NCBI GenBank assembly: GCA_033060915.1
Contig: CM065379.1
Location: 23,129,318 to 23,193,317 of the forward strand
Origin: Euryodendron excelsum
Lineage: Eukaryota > Streptophyta > Magnoliopsida > Ericales > Pentaphylacaceae
Length of the DNA stretch: 64,000 nucleotides
Reading direction: 5' to 3'
Shown here piece after piece: positions 24,301 through 34,665 of this stretch. The position numbers and the translations under genes are program-made. The notes beneath the pieces were generated by a model. That model was given only the letters and a program-made list of their open reading frames with translations, was not told the origin of the DNA and ran no database searches. How positions within the stretch are numbered: position 1 is the stretch's first letter; each line of letters opens with the position of its first letter.

Positions 24301-27300
24301 TGAGACAGTGAAGATGGCTTGAGTTGATCAAGAAATACAATATTCTCATTTAGTATCATCCAAGCAAGGCCAATGTTGTGGTTGATGCCTTGAGTCGGAA
24401 ATCCGCCAACCCAGCATACCTGGTTATGTCGTAACGACCCTTGTTCATTGAATTGAAGAGAGTGAAAATCGAGATTGTCGCACTAGGCACGGATATGATG
24501 CTTACTGCCATGATCGCCCAACCAGCATTAATTGAGGTTGTGAAGCAAAGATAACTTGAAGATCCATACTTGTGAAAAATTTATGAAGAGTTGGGAATAA
24601 AACCGAAGCCCGACTTCACCTTGCAGAATGGAGCTCTAAAGTTCAAGGGCCTCATATGTGTGCCAGACATAATCGAGGTCAAGAGGTAAGTTTTGGAAAA
24701 AGCTCACAAGACGAAGTTCATTACACATCCAGAAGTCACGAAGATGTATCGGGATTTGAAGGAAACGTTTTGGTGGCTAGGAATGAAGAGAGAGACAACC
24801 AAATTCGTGACATGATGGCTACATTGTCAACAAGTCAAGGCAAAACATCAAAGGTCAGCGGGACGACTGTAACCTCTACCGATACCGGAATGAAAGTGGG
24901 AGCATATCACCATGGATTTTGCAATGGAATTGCAAAGATCGCCGCGGGGTTGTGAGGCTATTTGGGTTATTGTTGATCGCCTCACCAAGTCTGCACATTT
25001 CTTGCCAGTAAAAATCACACACTCCTTATCGAAGTATGTGACCCGATACATTGCGGAGATTGTTTGACTGCACAGTACGCCAGTTTCGATAGTGTTGGAT
25101 CTGGACCCGAGATTTGTGTTAAAATTTTGGAAGAGTTTGCAAAGGGCTTTAAGCACCGAATTGAAGTTCAGCACGGCCTTTCATCCACAAACCGATGGGC
25201 AATTAGAAATGACCATTCAAACCTTAGAAGACGTTGCGGTTATGTGTCCTTAACTTTCGGAGAAGTTGGGAGGATCATCTGTCATTAATGGAATTCGCCT
25301 ACAACAACAGTTTCCACGCGATCATTGGGAATGTACCTTATGAAGCGCTTTACTGGAGGAAGTGTAAATCTCCAGTTTGTTGGGCCGAGGTCGGATAGAG
25401 AAAGATTTTTGGGCTAAAGATTGTATAACTGACCACCAACAAGACCAAGATAATTCACCAATGACTGCACACTGCTCAAAGTCGCCAAAAGAGTTATGCA
25501 GACGTGCGAAGACAGAACTTAGAGTTTGAAGAAGAGAGCCACGTGTTCTTAAAGGTATCTCTTTCTAAGGGGATAAATCATTTCGGCAAGAAGGGAAAGC
25601 TTAGTCCAAAGTATATTCGGCCATTTAAAGTTTTTGAACGGGTTGGACCTGTTGCTTACCGTATTGCTCTTCCACCAGAACTTTTACAAGGTCATGATGT
25701 ATTCATGTTTCTATGCTATGGAAGTACGTTCACGACCCAATACACATGATTGATCATTATCCTTTGACTGTGAATAAAGATTTGAGTTACGTTAAAAGAC
25801 CGATCGAGATTTTGGATCATCGTAATCAAATTCTTAGGAACAAGGTCATTCTTTTGGTGCGAGTTTTATGGCAGAACCACACATGGGAGGAGTCTACATG
25901 AGAATGCAAAGATAAGATTCAAGCATGTTATCCTTTTTTATTTGAATGATGGTTTGTATCAAGTTTGGAGACCAAACTTCTTTAAGGGGGGGGAAGATGT
26001 AATAACCCGAACTTCTATTATTTGAATAAATGTGAATTTTCCTAAATTCTATATTATTCTAATGTATCTTTGGGTCAAGATAACCAATGGTAATACATGT
26101 TGTAACATATACTCCTAGTGTAAGACACATGTGAATAATTCTCATGTGTATCTCCTAATTACACATACCAATAATACACACACACACCTGTCATAGAAGA
26201 GGAAGAAGAAGAAGAAGAAAAAGAAGAGAAAAGAAGAGGTTGAAGAGCTCAACACAAGCTTGGAAGCCATTGTTGGAACTTAGAAAGCTTAAGAAGGAAA
26301 GGTATGAACTTCAAACTTTGTGTATGCTTGTGTGTAAGTGTGTTGTAGTAGTGTTGGATGACTCCTTTGAGTTCCAATTAATGAGATTTTGAGGATTTAT
26401 AAGCTTCCATAGATGAATTGGGAGTTGGGGTTGAAAACCACCAAATTTGTGCATGTTGGGTTTGGATATTCAAACCCTAGATCCCTTTGATTTACTTGTT
26501 CGTTTAGCTTCATTTTGAGAATATGTAGTCTTCTTGGGTCAATCTATGAACCCTAGAAGCATTGGTGGAGTTTGATAGAGTTTGGGGTGGTTTGGATTTG
26601 AAAATCTAAGGCTTGGAGAACCCATTTTCGAACCAAAATGTGCAGGGATCGTCAAGACGGTATGTATTATCGTCCTGACAGTCAGTTTTGAAGTTTGGGG
26701 TGGCCATGGGTGATAATGGTATTTTTGGAGATGTCGAGCTCTCAAGTCGTCTTGACACTTTGCTGACGCTAGTGCCTGACAGCTCCGACACTATTTTGTA
26801 AAATGAGTATAACTTGCTTTAGAAAACTTGAATTCATACACCATTTGAAGCGTTGAAAAGTAGACTAATAGACCTTTCTACCCATATAAAATTTGTACTC
26901 TGATTCCTTATAGATTGAGATATATTGAATTTTAAAGTTGACTCAAAATTTCTGTCAGCAACATTATTTTTCAGAATTTTAATCCATTTTCTGTGGGACA
27001 TAACTTCTTTATCCGAAATGTATTTTCAACCCACCACCTATCAAATTATAGGTCTTTAAGCCTATTTTCAAATGAACTTGACCTAGAATGTAGTCTCATT
27101 TTTCTGATGAGAATGAGACGCATTGAATGAGCCGGTGTTGCAAGATCAATGTTTTAAACCTCAACTTTTGTGCTCTTACATTGCATCGGAGTCTTGTGTT
27201 TGATTCTTCTATGTACTCCATGTGTAGAAACACCCTTGTTTAGCACAAATTTTCAAGAATAGAGGTGAGTAACAATATGCCATTAGTAAAAACCCTATTA

Positions 27301-30300
27301 CTTTTCAATGTTTTCAAATTCAATTACATTTCATACATTACTTTTTATGATTTCTACGCATCAATGACTATGTTTATATGTATGTCATGTTTCAAAATAC
27401 AAGCTTTACTTATGAAATGAGAACCCATGGATTAGAATGTTTACATGAAATAGATGCAAGATTTTTCTAATGTATGGTGCCAACTCGAGGCCTTTCGTGG
27501 CAAGACCTTAAACTAGCAATGATGGTCCTACAGTAGGGGACGTGAAATAAACTATTGCCATGTTCGGGAGATGTCCCACGGCCTAAAGAGCCCTATGTGT
27601 GACCTTTAAGGTTACTAATACGGAGCTTAGCTCTGATGTCAGGTTATAGCATACTTATGTTTTAAAATGAGAACTATGATATGTTCGAATGCTTTATGAC
27701 AAATTATGAAATGTCATATCAAGAATAATGTTATATTGCATCTATCCTAACGATACCATGTTTTGGAATGTTGAAGCGTTTCAAATGATGTTTATATTAC
27801 CTATGTTTCCAAACCTACTCTTTATACGTTAGCAAGTTTATACTCTTATGCATAAATGTTTATCTATTGTTATACGTTAGATATAGATGCTAGTCCATGG
27901 TATTTTCATGCTCGTGCATCATTATTATTTACTAAGCATTAGCTTACGTTTTTCCAAATGTTTTTAAATAACCAATTCGGGGGCCCTAAGAGGAGGCCAT
28001 ATGTGAATTTTGAACTACGGCCCACAAGCCCATGTTACGTTATGTGTATTTGGGCTGGACCCTAATGTTTGTAATATGATATAACCGTGGCGGCCTCGAA
28101 TAGGCCCATATGTACATTTATGTTTTGGATTAGGCACAACTCTATTATAAATGACACAAGTTATGTTTTAAATTATAAAAATCCTACTTCCGCAATTATA
28201 TATCATTTTAAATAATTATGCACAGGTGTTCAACCGGTTTATATAATGCGGTCTTAGGTAACTTTGCTACTGGTCGGCCATGTACCCTAAATCCGCATAG
28301 GCCAGGTTACGGGGCATGACAATAACATATGAAATAGGGGCAATCCAAGGGGCATTTCAGTAATTAGACAATAATTTGAAAAAAAGAAGGTCAATTTAGT
28401 TATAAAAAAAAAAAATCATATTTTTGTGAACATTCCAATGCAAGTGACAGTTTTTCATCCAATCTCTTAACAAATTACTAATATATTGATAACATAAGGT
28501 ATCGATTGATACAGATTGATAGTTGATGGGGCCAATATATTATGTTTTAAAGTTTAGGGGGTTTAGAGATAATAAGTCATACTTTAGGGGGTGTTTTTGT
28601 AATTATCCCAAAAAGAAATTCAGACAGGAAATTTTTTTCTTCATAGTAATGATGGAAGGTAAAGCAGTTGACATGTGTGAGATTATAAGCAAAAAGATGA
28701 AGTTCAAATTACCAACCTATTGTTATGCCCTGAGAAGCAATCATTGAAATATGAGAAAAAGGTTTGTTGAGTGCTGATATGTAGCGAATGCCACCTAATG
28801 CGGAAACAGGATAAACCTATTGCACATACAAAAAGATATAAAAAAAAAACAGAGAAAAAAAAAAGAGATATGAATAAGGAATCTGACAAGCTAAATTTAG
28901 ATCCAAGTCATGTCAAACCAGACATCGCATCTACAACTCTAAGGAATGAAGCATCTTAAAATTGCTCATACTTTTATTTACGAAATTCAAGTCTTACAAA
29001 GATTTGCTGAAATTGAATTTGTGGATAAGCCTATGTAATGCTGCTACAGATATGAAATTAACTTACAGAACTTCAGGATGCAGATGCATTTAACCAAGAA
29101 ATTTCAGTGCAGTATGTCCAAAATTGAATCAACAATTTTCAAGAAATAATGAATAACATTGATTATTGATGTGCATAAAGTTAAAGCAACATAAAAAGGT
29201 TCACTGAGTCATAAACAAGATTTTTCTCTTCAGTTCACATGGAATACTGTTTCTTAGAACAAAAAGGCGGTAGCTCAAATGCCAGAATTTAAGAGCTTGT
29301 TTGCAGAAAAGAAATGAATTTAATGATTATGTTTTTCAGCCAACTAGAGGATAGGAATCACAAAATGAGGCAAACATGAATATGCTAGCAGCGAAAGGGA
29401 CCTCTAAATGCCCATCAAGATTTCAAATCATATAGATCATGTTTGCAAGCCTCCACTAAACAACTGGTGCAAATCAGGAAGAGGTACAAACGAGGACACT
29501 TCCAGAGTCTCTCAAGTTCCCTCTTTCTTTTTGATGTGGGACCAGAGTTGATTATAAAGCGACAGGGACACTAGGCTATTGGAGGTATATAGATAACTGT
29601 GTGTGTACTTGTATATATAGGTATACCGAAACCAAAGTTAGTTTGTGGTCTCAAAATTGTGTTGTTTTAATGGATCTATACAACAGAAAAAGATATAACC
29701 AAACTGCCTAAAGGTGATGGATATTGACATTAAAATAGCATTGCCTTGTAGCTGCTTCGACACAGGAGAAGGACAAAAAGGAATTGTGCAGTGACAGCAC
29801 AATATATGAGAGGCTGTTACTCCTTTCTCCTATGAAGCATGGACAGGGATAAAAGACACATACACAATCATACATAAATACGCTGATACAACAAGTTTTC
29901 AATCAATAAAATTGATGCGCAGGGTCACAACAAATATATGTATCTATATTTAACTTATATGAATTTATTGGATATAATCAGTGGATCTAAATGTATCTAT
30001 CCATTTTCTATTCTGTATAATGATACAGATGCTTTACTAACTGATATACGTCTGAGATTCCAAAGACATATCTAAAACAATGTTTTTATTTCATAAAACT
30101 ATTCTGTACTTGTCTGGTACTCTGGAAAAGTGTTCAATACATCTTAGACATTGAGATGCAGCATATTTAGTGAGATATTAGAGTGTGAGTATAAGATACT
30201 TGGACAATGGACGGTTGGACCATTTCTTATAGAATTGAGATATGAGGGTAAATTATGTTTAATTGTTCTATAGTCCACGTCAACATTACATAAGACTTGC

Positions 30301-33300
30301 TTTTCCCATGTAAGTTTTTATGTTATAATTTATAAGTTACCCAAATTTTCTTATTCATACCTCATGCCTACCAAACAAAAGAATATAAATATTGTTACAG
30401 GATGGTTATGGGTGTGACATTTTTACTTCAATTTTTCCAAAATGCAGTGTAGGTTAATGTCAAGTGGCATTTTAATTCAAAAAGTTATCGTGCAGGTATT
30501 ATCAGTATTTCTGACAGGTTTATACCTATTAAAACGTATCTCATAAGATAGTGAATTTCACATTTGAATAGACATTACTAAATTATAATTACTGTTTCAG
30601 ACAGAAAGAAAAAATCTTATATTACTATGAAACCAAAGTGTCAACCCTTGATAATCTGACCACGCACTTAATGAATAAACGGTTCAATTGGGATAGTCTA
30701 AGAAAGATGAAGACAATGAATCGGTAAAATTCATTTACTTGTTCACCATACTGTTCATAGGGAAAGAATTAACATCTATATCTTTGCATTAAGAAAAATA
30801 CTTATCCAAACATTAGAAAACAATTAACACTCACCTTGACAATTTTGGCACCAGCATCATATGCAGATAATATCTGTATCATGAGAATTATAGTGTAACT
30901 ACAAACTTTTTACAAGGTAAAATAAGGGAAAAAGAACAAAGGTTGGACTTACACCATAACTTTCATGATTCTGATACGGTGTAAGTCCAACTTGAGGGGA
31001 GGGGGGAAAGTTGAGAGTTCCAAAAAAAAAAAAAAGTAAAAATCCAGAAAAATTGGCAGATTCACCACCTCATGACAAGGGCAGAAGCTGAGCATGTGAG
31101 CATTATAGTAAGTCAATGAAGTAAAATAATAGAGAAGCCTTAGAACATCAAAAGATATACCAGTTAAATTAGCTAAATACTCTTACTTCTGTTGGGGTCA
31201 TTACACCCGGTATGTATAGAGCTTCACTGCCTTGAGCATCATCCACAATATCCTGAAGAGCGTTAAGCATGTTGTAAATGAAGAAGTGTGCATTGCAGCA
31301 TATCAGAATTAATTCATAAGATTCAGGCTTCATGATGGAGAGCCAAAATAATGAATGAATAAATCAAAAGACAAATTCAAAACAATAAAAGAAAGAAAGA
31401 AAGAAAGTGATTTCAAGATTCATGCAATGATATATTTCAGGTTATAAAATAATGCTATTTTCAACTCTCGCTGTGTACCTTCACCACTGCAGGACTCATG
31501 AGGAATTTGGCTCCAGCATTTATGGCACTTTTGGCATCCTTAGCATTTAAAACAGTACCAACCTGAAAGATACTCAGCAGCTTCAAAGCAATCCCAATTA
31601 CAATTTTAAATAAGACAAGAAGAAAAAGATAAAAGAAAGGACTAGAACCTAGTGATATTTAGGACACTTCTCCCATTGACAACCATTGACAATTAGCATG
31701 TCAAGCATTGAGTACGAATATATAAATATATAAATAAAAGGAACATTTATACTAGTCACATTTCTTATTGAACCTGTCACAAACTCACTAATCTCTTCAC
31801 AATATGGCAATTTCCGATGCACTGATGCTCAAAGGCACAATTTTATATCACTAGCAAACTGAAAACAACTGTCAACACTATTCTTTAGGATCAAGCAAAA
31901 GAATACAAGACACAGATAAACATTTGTGTTTGATATAAGACAGAGATTGTCGTGTCTGGACTCTGGCAAGTTATTCTATCCAGTTCCTTATTCAAACACA
32001 ATAGCTAAAACAAAAATGAAATGTCAGAAACCTAAAAGGAGCTAGGAAATAATTACTCCTAATGTTGTTGTAGGATGGTCCTGCACCAGCTGTTGTAAAA
32101 CCTGGGGGGGAGAACAGAAAGCACATCTTAGCCCTCAAGCTTATAGGCCAAGTGCAGTACAAAAGCCAAAGCAATTAAATAGCTAGTAAAACAACCTCAA
32201 ACACACCTGGAGTGGACATCACAATCTCCAGCTACAACAAAGAAAATATCACATATCAGAAAACTACCATTATTATTTTATGGAAGACATAGAGGAGTAA
32301 ATTTCTCTGTCTACTTCCTTATATATAGTGCAAAAAGTTCATAAAGTCTGAAATTGGTTTGGCATTTGAAATTAGAGGAGATGCAAAGAAATAGCCATAA
32401 CCCATACTTCAACCACTGAAAACCTTACTACCAAACCAAGAGGAGTCCTCTGATCCAAGAAAGTCCATCCATTGGTGACTTTTGTCATTTATTTTTCCAT
32501 AGGCCAAAGCCTACATAACTAGGAAACTGAAATCTTTTTACCATTCTGATAAGTAAAATTATGAACTATATATTGGCGTCTACTAGATTTTACGTTAGAA
32601 CTTAAAAGTGGAGTACTTATGGGTGAAGAAAGCTCACAACTGAGATGCCACCTGTAAGTGCAGCACATGCAGCTTTCATTGCCAGCTCTGCACTATTAAA
32701 AAAAGGGGAACAAAATGATTAATTAACAAATCTGAATCCATGTGACAGAATACCAAGTTAATTTCACAATAGAAACATCTGCTACCATGTACCCATATCT
32801 AGTCATACAACTTCAGCAAATAAAGGGCCATGGAGAACCTTCATTCCAGACCCGAACCTAAACTGAAATCAATCAACAGGTTGGACAACTTAGATAGGGC
32901 CATATAATTCCTGTGTATTTAAGCTATTTGAGTGGACCCACAAGGAGAAAAAAACAGACCTCGTGAGTGTTTCGGCGCACTCTTGCAGCACCAATTATGC
33001 CCACAACATAGCATTGTTACCCATCACTTGTGGCATGTTTAACCAAGTGTAATGCTTACAATTGCTAAAAAAATGAGATTGTTTTGTGCCTTATTTCTCT
33101 GTTCCATTGCCTAAATACTAGTTGTGTTTGCTTGTGCTTGCTTTGTAAGCTGTGTGTGCCCTGGCAGGCTAGCTAAGTGGATGTCACTAGCGCCACACAA
33201 GACAGTGTTGTGCGAACAACCACTGGCTTATGAGGCATGATTCTATGGCGCAAAAGAAAAAGAATAGAGAAGTATTTATAGCAGAATATACAGAAACAAA

Positions 33301-34272
33301 TGAGGTTGCATTGATTACTCCATTTTGCAATCTTTGCAATAGAGTGCACTAAATTGGACCTCATTGGTTCCATAAGGTCTATATTAAAATATTAGTGGGC
33401 AATGATACATAAGAAAGGAAAGATAACCCTTTCCAGGAAACCAATTTCAACAAAACAAACAAACAAAAAAGGTAGAAAAGTCTACTTTCAATTGTAATGT
33501 GCTTTGCAAGGATACACTCTCATTTTTCACATCCACTCCAGATTGTAAATTAATTGTGGGGCTTACTTCCTAGCCCTAGTGGGAGTACTGACTAGTGTTA
33601 TAGGTCATTGGGCGGCCGGAAGGTCAGGTGGATTGGCATACTTATTGTGAACTTTTGTATGCGATTCCTGCTGTTCATTACCAGTGAGTCTAGATTAGTG
33701 TTATAGTCTTGAGAAATGGTTAAGCATCTCGTATAATAATATAGGTTTTAATAATGTCTAGCATATTTTCTTCTCTATGCTAGCTTCTTTGATTCATAGC
33801 TAGTTTCGAACTGTAGGGTAGGGGCCCCTTAAATATTGTTAGGGGCTCAATTACTAACAGCTTAAGCCTTTTCGAGCCATTGGTGATTTAAGATGATATT
33901 AAGAGCTCCGGTTATAGGAGGTCTGAATTCAAGTATTATAAGACACATGTGCTTTCCCATTTGTGCACCTTCTATTCTATATGTTTGCCTCTCCATCTCC
34001 AGGACGTTAGTTTGATACACATTGTTGGGCCCAACCAAATACTAATAGCTTGAGTTTTGGGGAAAAATTGTATTATATTACTTTAGCAACAGTAGTAACA
34101 AAATTTAACAGTCCGTGCTTCTGTGTATGTATCTCAGAAGAAGAAAAATGAACTTTCAATCGAAAAAAATAGTCTCCTCTGACCATGATAATTGTAGTAA
34201 TTATACATAAATAGTTCAAGATAATTGGCCGTTCATTTGATTAGAACATGAAATACAGAGAGAATGCAAGTT

Positions 34273-34340
<68 letters not shown>

Positions 34341-34665
34341 CGGATGGGTGTGACCAAGTTAAGGGAGTTTGTTGTTACCTTTGGGCACGGAGGCAAGCGA
34401 TAACGCCGGAGTTCTTAATATCTGAAAGTGTTTTGTCAACGGGAGATAGAGAGAGTCGAGGCGAAAAACAGCGGCAGCGGCAGCAAGAGGAAGGCGTAGA
34501 AGAAGAATAAGGTCGTTTTTGCAGTGGCCTTAATAAGAGAGTAGAAGAAGAAGAAGGAGAAGAAGAAGAAGAAGAAGAAGGCCACACGCAGTAGCAGTAG
34601 TAGTAGCAGAAGCTCCCAACGCCCATTTCAATTTCAATTTTCTGATTTGAGTTTTTATAAGACAT
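18201..34665 (-). CDS. KDPG/KHG aldolase, nine recognised exons
   Basis: 2-dehydro-3-deoxyphosphogluconate/4-hydroxy-2-oxoglutarate aldolase, a class I TIM-barrel lyase. It splits KDPG to pyruvate and glyceraldehyde 3-phosphate, the last step of the Entner-Doudoroff route reported in plants. Nine exons (34665-34379, 32692-32638, 32231-32196, 32101-32057, 31562-31479, 31252-31187, 30873-30835, 28816-28717, 18351-18201) join in frame with GT-AG introns, giving about 287 residues. The Ser-rich first 75 residues look like a plastid transit peptide. SGVIACLRA opens the barrel, Glu116 (LEIVMSTPG) is the expected acid/base, and Lys204 (KIVK|VYP) the Schiff-base lysine. Intron 8 contains a MITE and a complete retrotransposon. 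The last exon may continue to a stop at 18089-18091, or splice at AG|GTGTGA to an unidentified terminal exon. The product family is seen in the sequence; plastid location is inferred. Confidence 0.9.
18621..18731 (-). repeat. Intronic 75-bp duplication
   Basis: A 36-base phrase beginning TGAAACCCCTCAGGCTC (18621) recurs at 18696 with three or fewer changes, in intron 8. It creates an ORF containing AFNSEEPE twice; I take this as non-coding. Confidence 0.7.
18754..18984. mobile_element. MITE left arm, split by retrotransposon
   Basis: Starts GGAGTAATTACAAAAATG and continues to CCCCCTAAACTCTAAAATG. The reverse complement of 28609-28544 is the matching arm (GGGATAATTACAAAAAC, then CCCCCTAAACTTTAAAA). 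Without the gypsy insertion the element would be about 510 bases. Mutator-like by general look; the flanks CTAGAGAAA and AAAAAGAAA are a weak 9-base duplication. Confidence 0.65.
18985..21336 (+). repeat. 5' LTR of Tekay-like element
   Basis: TGTAATATCTCGAAC to GGGCGTGACA, 2,352 bases. Contains an AC run (about 19162-19190) and a GAA run (19199-19240). Relative to the 3' LTR it lacks about 33 bases at 19856-19862, between two ACC triplets, so the loss may be a short-repeat deletion. It has about 28 bases near 19710 that the 3' LTR lacks. Confidence 0.95.
21340..21351 (+). other. Primer-binding site, initiator-Met tRNA
   Basis: TGGTATCAGAGC, a full match to the usual plant iMet primer site, three bases after the LTR end. 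Confidence 0.9.
21508..22560 (+). pseudogene. gag region with CCHC zinc knuckle
   Basis: The frame opens [10 protein letters not shown]. The capsid-like segment has the retrotransposon gag signature [20 protein letters not shown] and the downstream block [17 protein letters not shown]. The nucleocapsid zinc knuckle [14 protein letters not shown] (CX2CX4HX4C) lies at 22405-22446. In-frame stops at 21886, 21907 and 22096 would truncate the protein within the capsid domain. Confidence 0.9.
22590..22905 (+). pseudogene. Aspartic protease region
   Basis: In frame with gag. The active-site segment reads [14 protein letters not shown], where this family usually has an Asp-Ser-Gly triad; Gly is replaced by Ile. 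The second conserved part, [13 protein letters not shown], is normal. A stop at 22906 closes the frame before the reverse transcriptase linker. Confidence 0.85.
22912..23760 (+). pseudogene. Reverse transcriptase region
   Basis: Begins with the linker [15 protein letters not shown], then the N-terminal RT segment. The catalytic motif [13 protein letters not shown] is intact; the second motif reads FINDILVYS instead of the family's F(I/V)DDIL, losing one catalytic Asp. Stops at 23293 and about 23356-23370. The frame is lost after the YSRSTT motif at 23682. Confidence 0.9.
23850..24400 (+). pseudogene. RNase H region
   Basis: After the frameshift: [18 protein letters not shown] (connection), [14 protein letters not shown], then [11 protein letters not shown] and [10 protein letters not shown]. 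About 90 per cent similar by eye to 1-350. Several stops (for example in SRQ*R and RQ*RW). Confidence 0.9.
24600..25290 (+). pseudogene. Integrase region
   Basis: Zinc-binding and core parts are recognisable: [53 protein letters not shown] and [17 protein letters not shown]. The first Cys of the CxxC pair is lost (a stop followed by WLHC), and other stops interrupt the core. The acidic residues of the DDE triad can still be placed. Confidence 0.9.
25530..25955 (+). pseudogene. Integrase C-terminus and chromodomain
   Basis: [20 protein letters not shown] is the usual linker before the chromodomain. After a frameshift, [17 protein letters not shown] and [15 protein letters not shown] follow, the chromodomain type of plant chromoviruses, closing near ACYPFLFE. 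One stop follows EEST. Confidence 0.85.
25984..25997 (+). other. Polypurine tract
   Basis: AAGGGGGGGGAAGA immediately before the 3' LTR start at 25998. Confidence 0.9.
25998..28321 (+). repeat. 3' LTR of Tekay-like element
   Basis: TGTAATAACCCGAAC to CGGGGCATGACA, 2,324 bases, colinear with the 5' LTR apart from small indels and numerous substitutions. Confidence 0.95.
28327..28609. mobile_element. MITE right arm
   Basis: Counterpart of 18754-18984, ending TTTTTGTAATTATCCC at 28609. The inverted similarity spans at least 65 bases. Confidence 0.65.
28717..28816 (-). CDS. Aldolase exon 8 (100 bp)
   Basis: Acceptor CAATAG|GTTTAT, donor CAATAG|GTTGGT. 33 codons plus one base, VYPVSALGG through [10 protein letters not shown]. 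The next intron runs 10,365 bases to exon 9. Confidence 0.92.
30835..30873 (-). CDS. Aldolase exon 7 (39 bp, ends at catalytic Lys)
   Basis: Acceptor ATACAG|ATATTA, donor GTCAAG|GTGAGT. Encodes [13 protein letters not shown]; the final Lys is the Schiff-base residue, so the active-site motif K-VYP is split by an intron. Confidence 0.92.
31187..31252 (-). CDS. Aldolase exon 6 (66 bp)
   Basis: Acceptor CTTCAG|GATATT, donor ACAGAA|GTAAGA. 22 codons ending [10 protein letters not shown], the phosphate/substrate-loop strand of the family. Phase 0 at both ends. Confidence 0.92.
31479..31562 (-). CDS. Aldolase exon 5 (84 bp)
   Basis: Acceptor TTTCAG|GTTGGT, donor GTGAAG|GTACAC. 28 codons starting [10 protein letters not shown] and ending FLMSPAVVK; the GTVL and SPAV strands are conserved in this family. 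Phase 0 at both ends. Confidence 0.92.
32057..32101 (-). CDS. Aldolase exon 4 (45 bp)
   Basis: Acceptor CCCCAG|GTTTTA, donor TTAGGA|GTAATT. Encodes [15 protein letters not shown], phase 0 at both ends. Confidence 0.9.
32196..32231 (-). CDS. Aldolase exon 3 (36-bp micro-exon)
   Basis: Acceptor TTGTAG|CTGGAG, donor TTTGAG|GTTGTT. Encodes [12 protein letters not shown], which carries the expected catalytic Glu. Phase 0 at both ends. Confidence 0.9.
32638..32692 (-). CDS. Aldolase exon 2
   Basis: Acceptor AATAG|TGCAGAG, donor GTT|GTGAGC. Completes the split Ser codon and encodes [18 protein letters not shown], the first helix and the start of the second strand. Confidence 0.9.
34274..34338. repeat. 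(GA)n microsatellite in aldolase intron 1
   Basis: About 32 GA units, 41 bases inside the intron 1 donor. On the transcribed strand it is a CT run, next to the 5' end of the gene. Confidence 0.95.
34379..34665 (-). CDS. Aldolase exon 1 (transit peptide, start of barrel)
   Basis: Encodes 95 codons plus two bases and ends CCCAAAG|GTAACA. A Cys/Tyr-rich then Ser-rich leader (residues about 14-75) includes a poly-Ser tract made by a CTT/TTC microsatellite. The mature enzyme begins near [16 protein letters not shown]. The first ATG (34665) directly follows a TATATATATA run and overlaps TTATAAAAAC, so the second ATG (34626, Met14, MGVGSF) may be the real start. Confidence 0.8.

Larger units (their letters stand above)
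18985..28321 (+). mobile_element. Complete Ty3/gypsy chromovirus, Tekay/Del-like
   Basis: 9,337-base element with perfect 5-base target duplication ATAAC (18980-18984 and 28322-28326). Order: 5' LTR (18985-21336), Met-tRNA primer site, gag, protease, reverse transcriptase, RNase H, integrase, chromodomain, polypurine tract, 3' LTR (25998-28321). Long LTRs, initiator-Met priming and a C-terminal chromodomain fit Tekay/Del. Gag-pol is one frame up to 23682 but broken by many stops, then shifts frame. The copy cannot be autonomous. It lies in aldolase intron 8 in antisense orientation to the gene. Confidence 0.95.
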
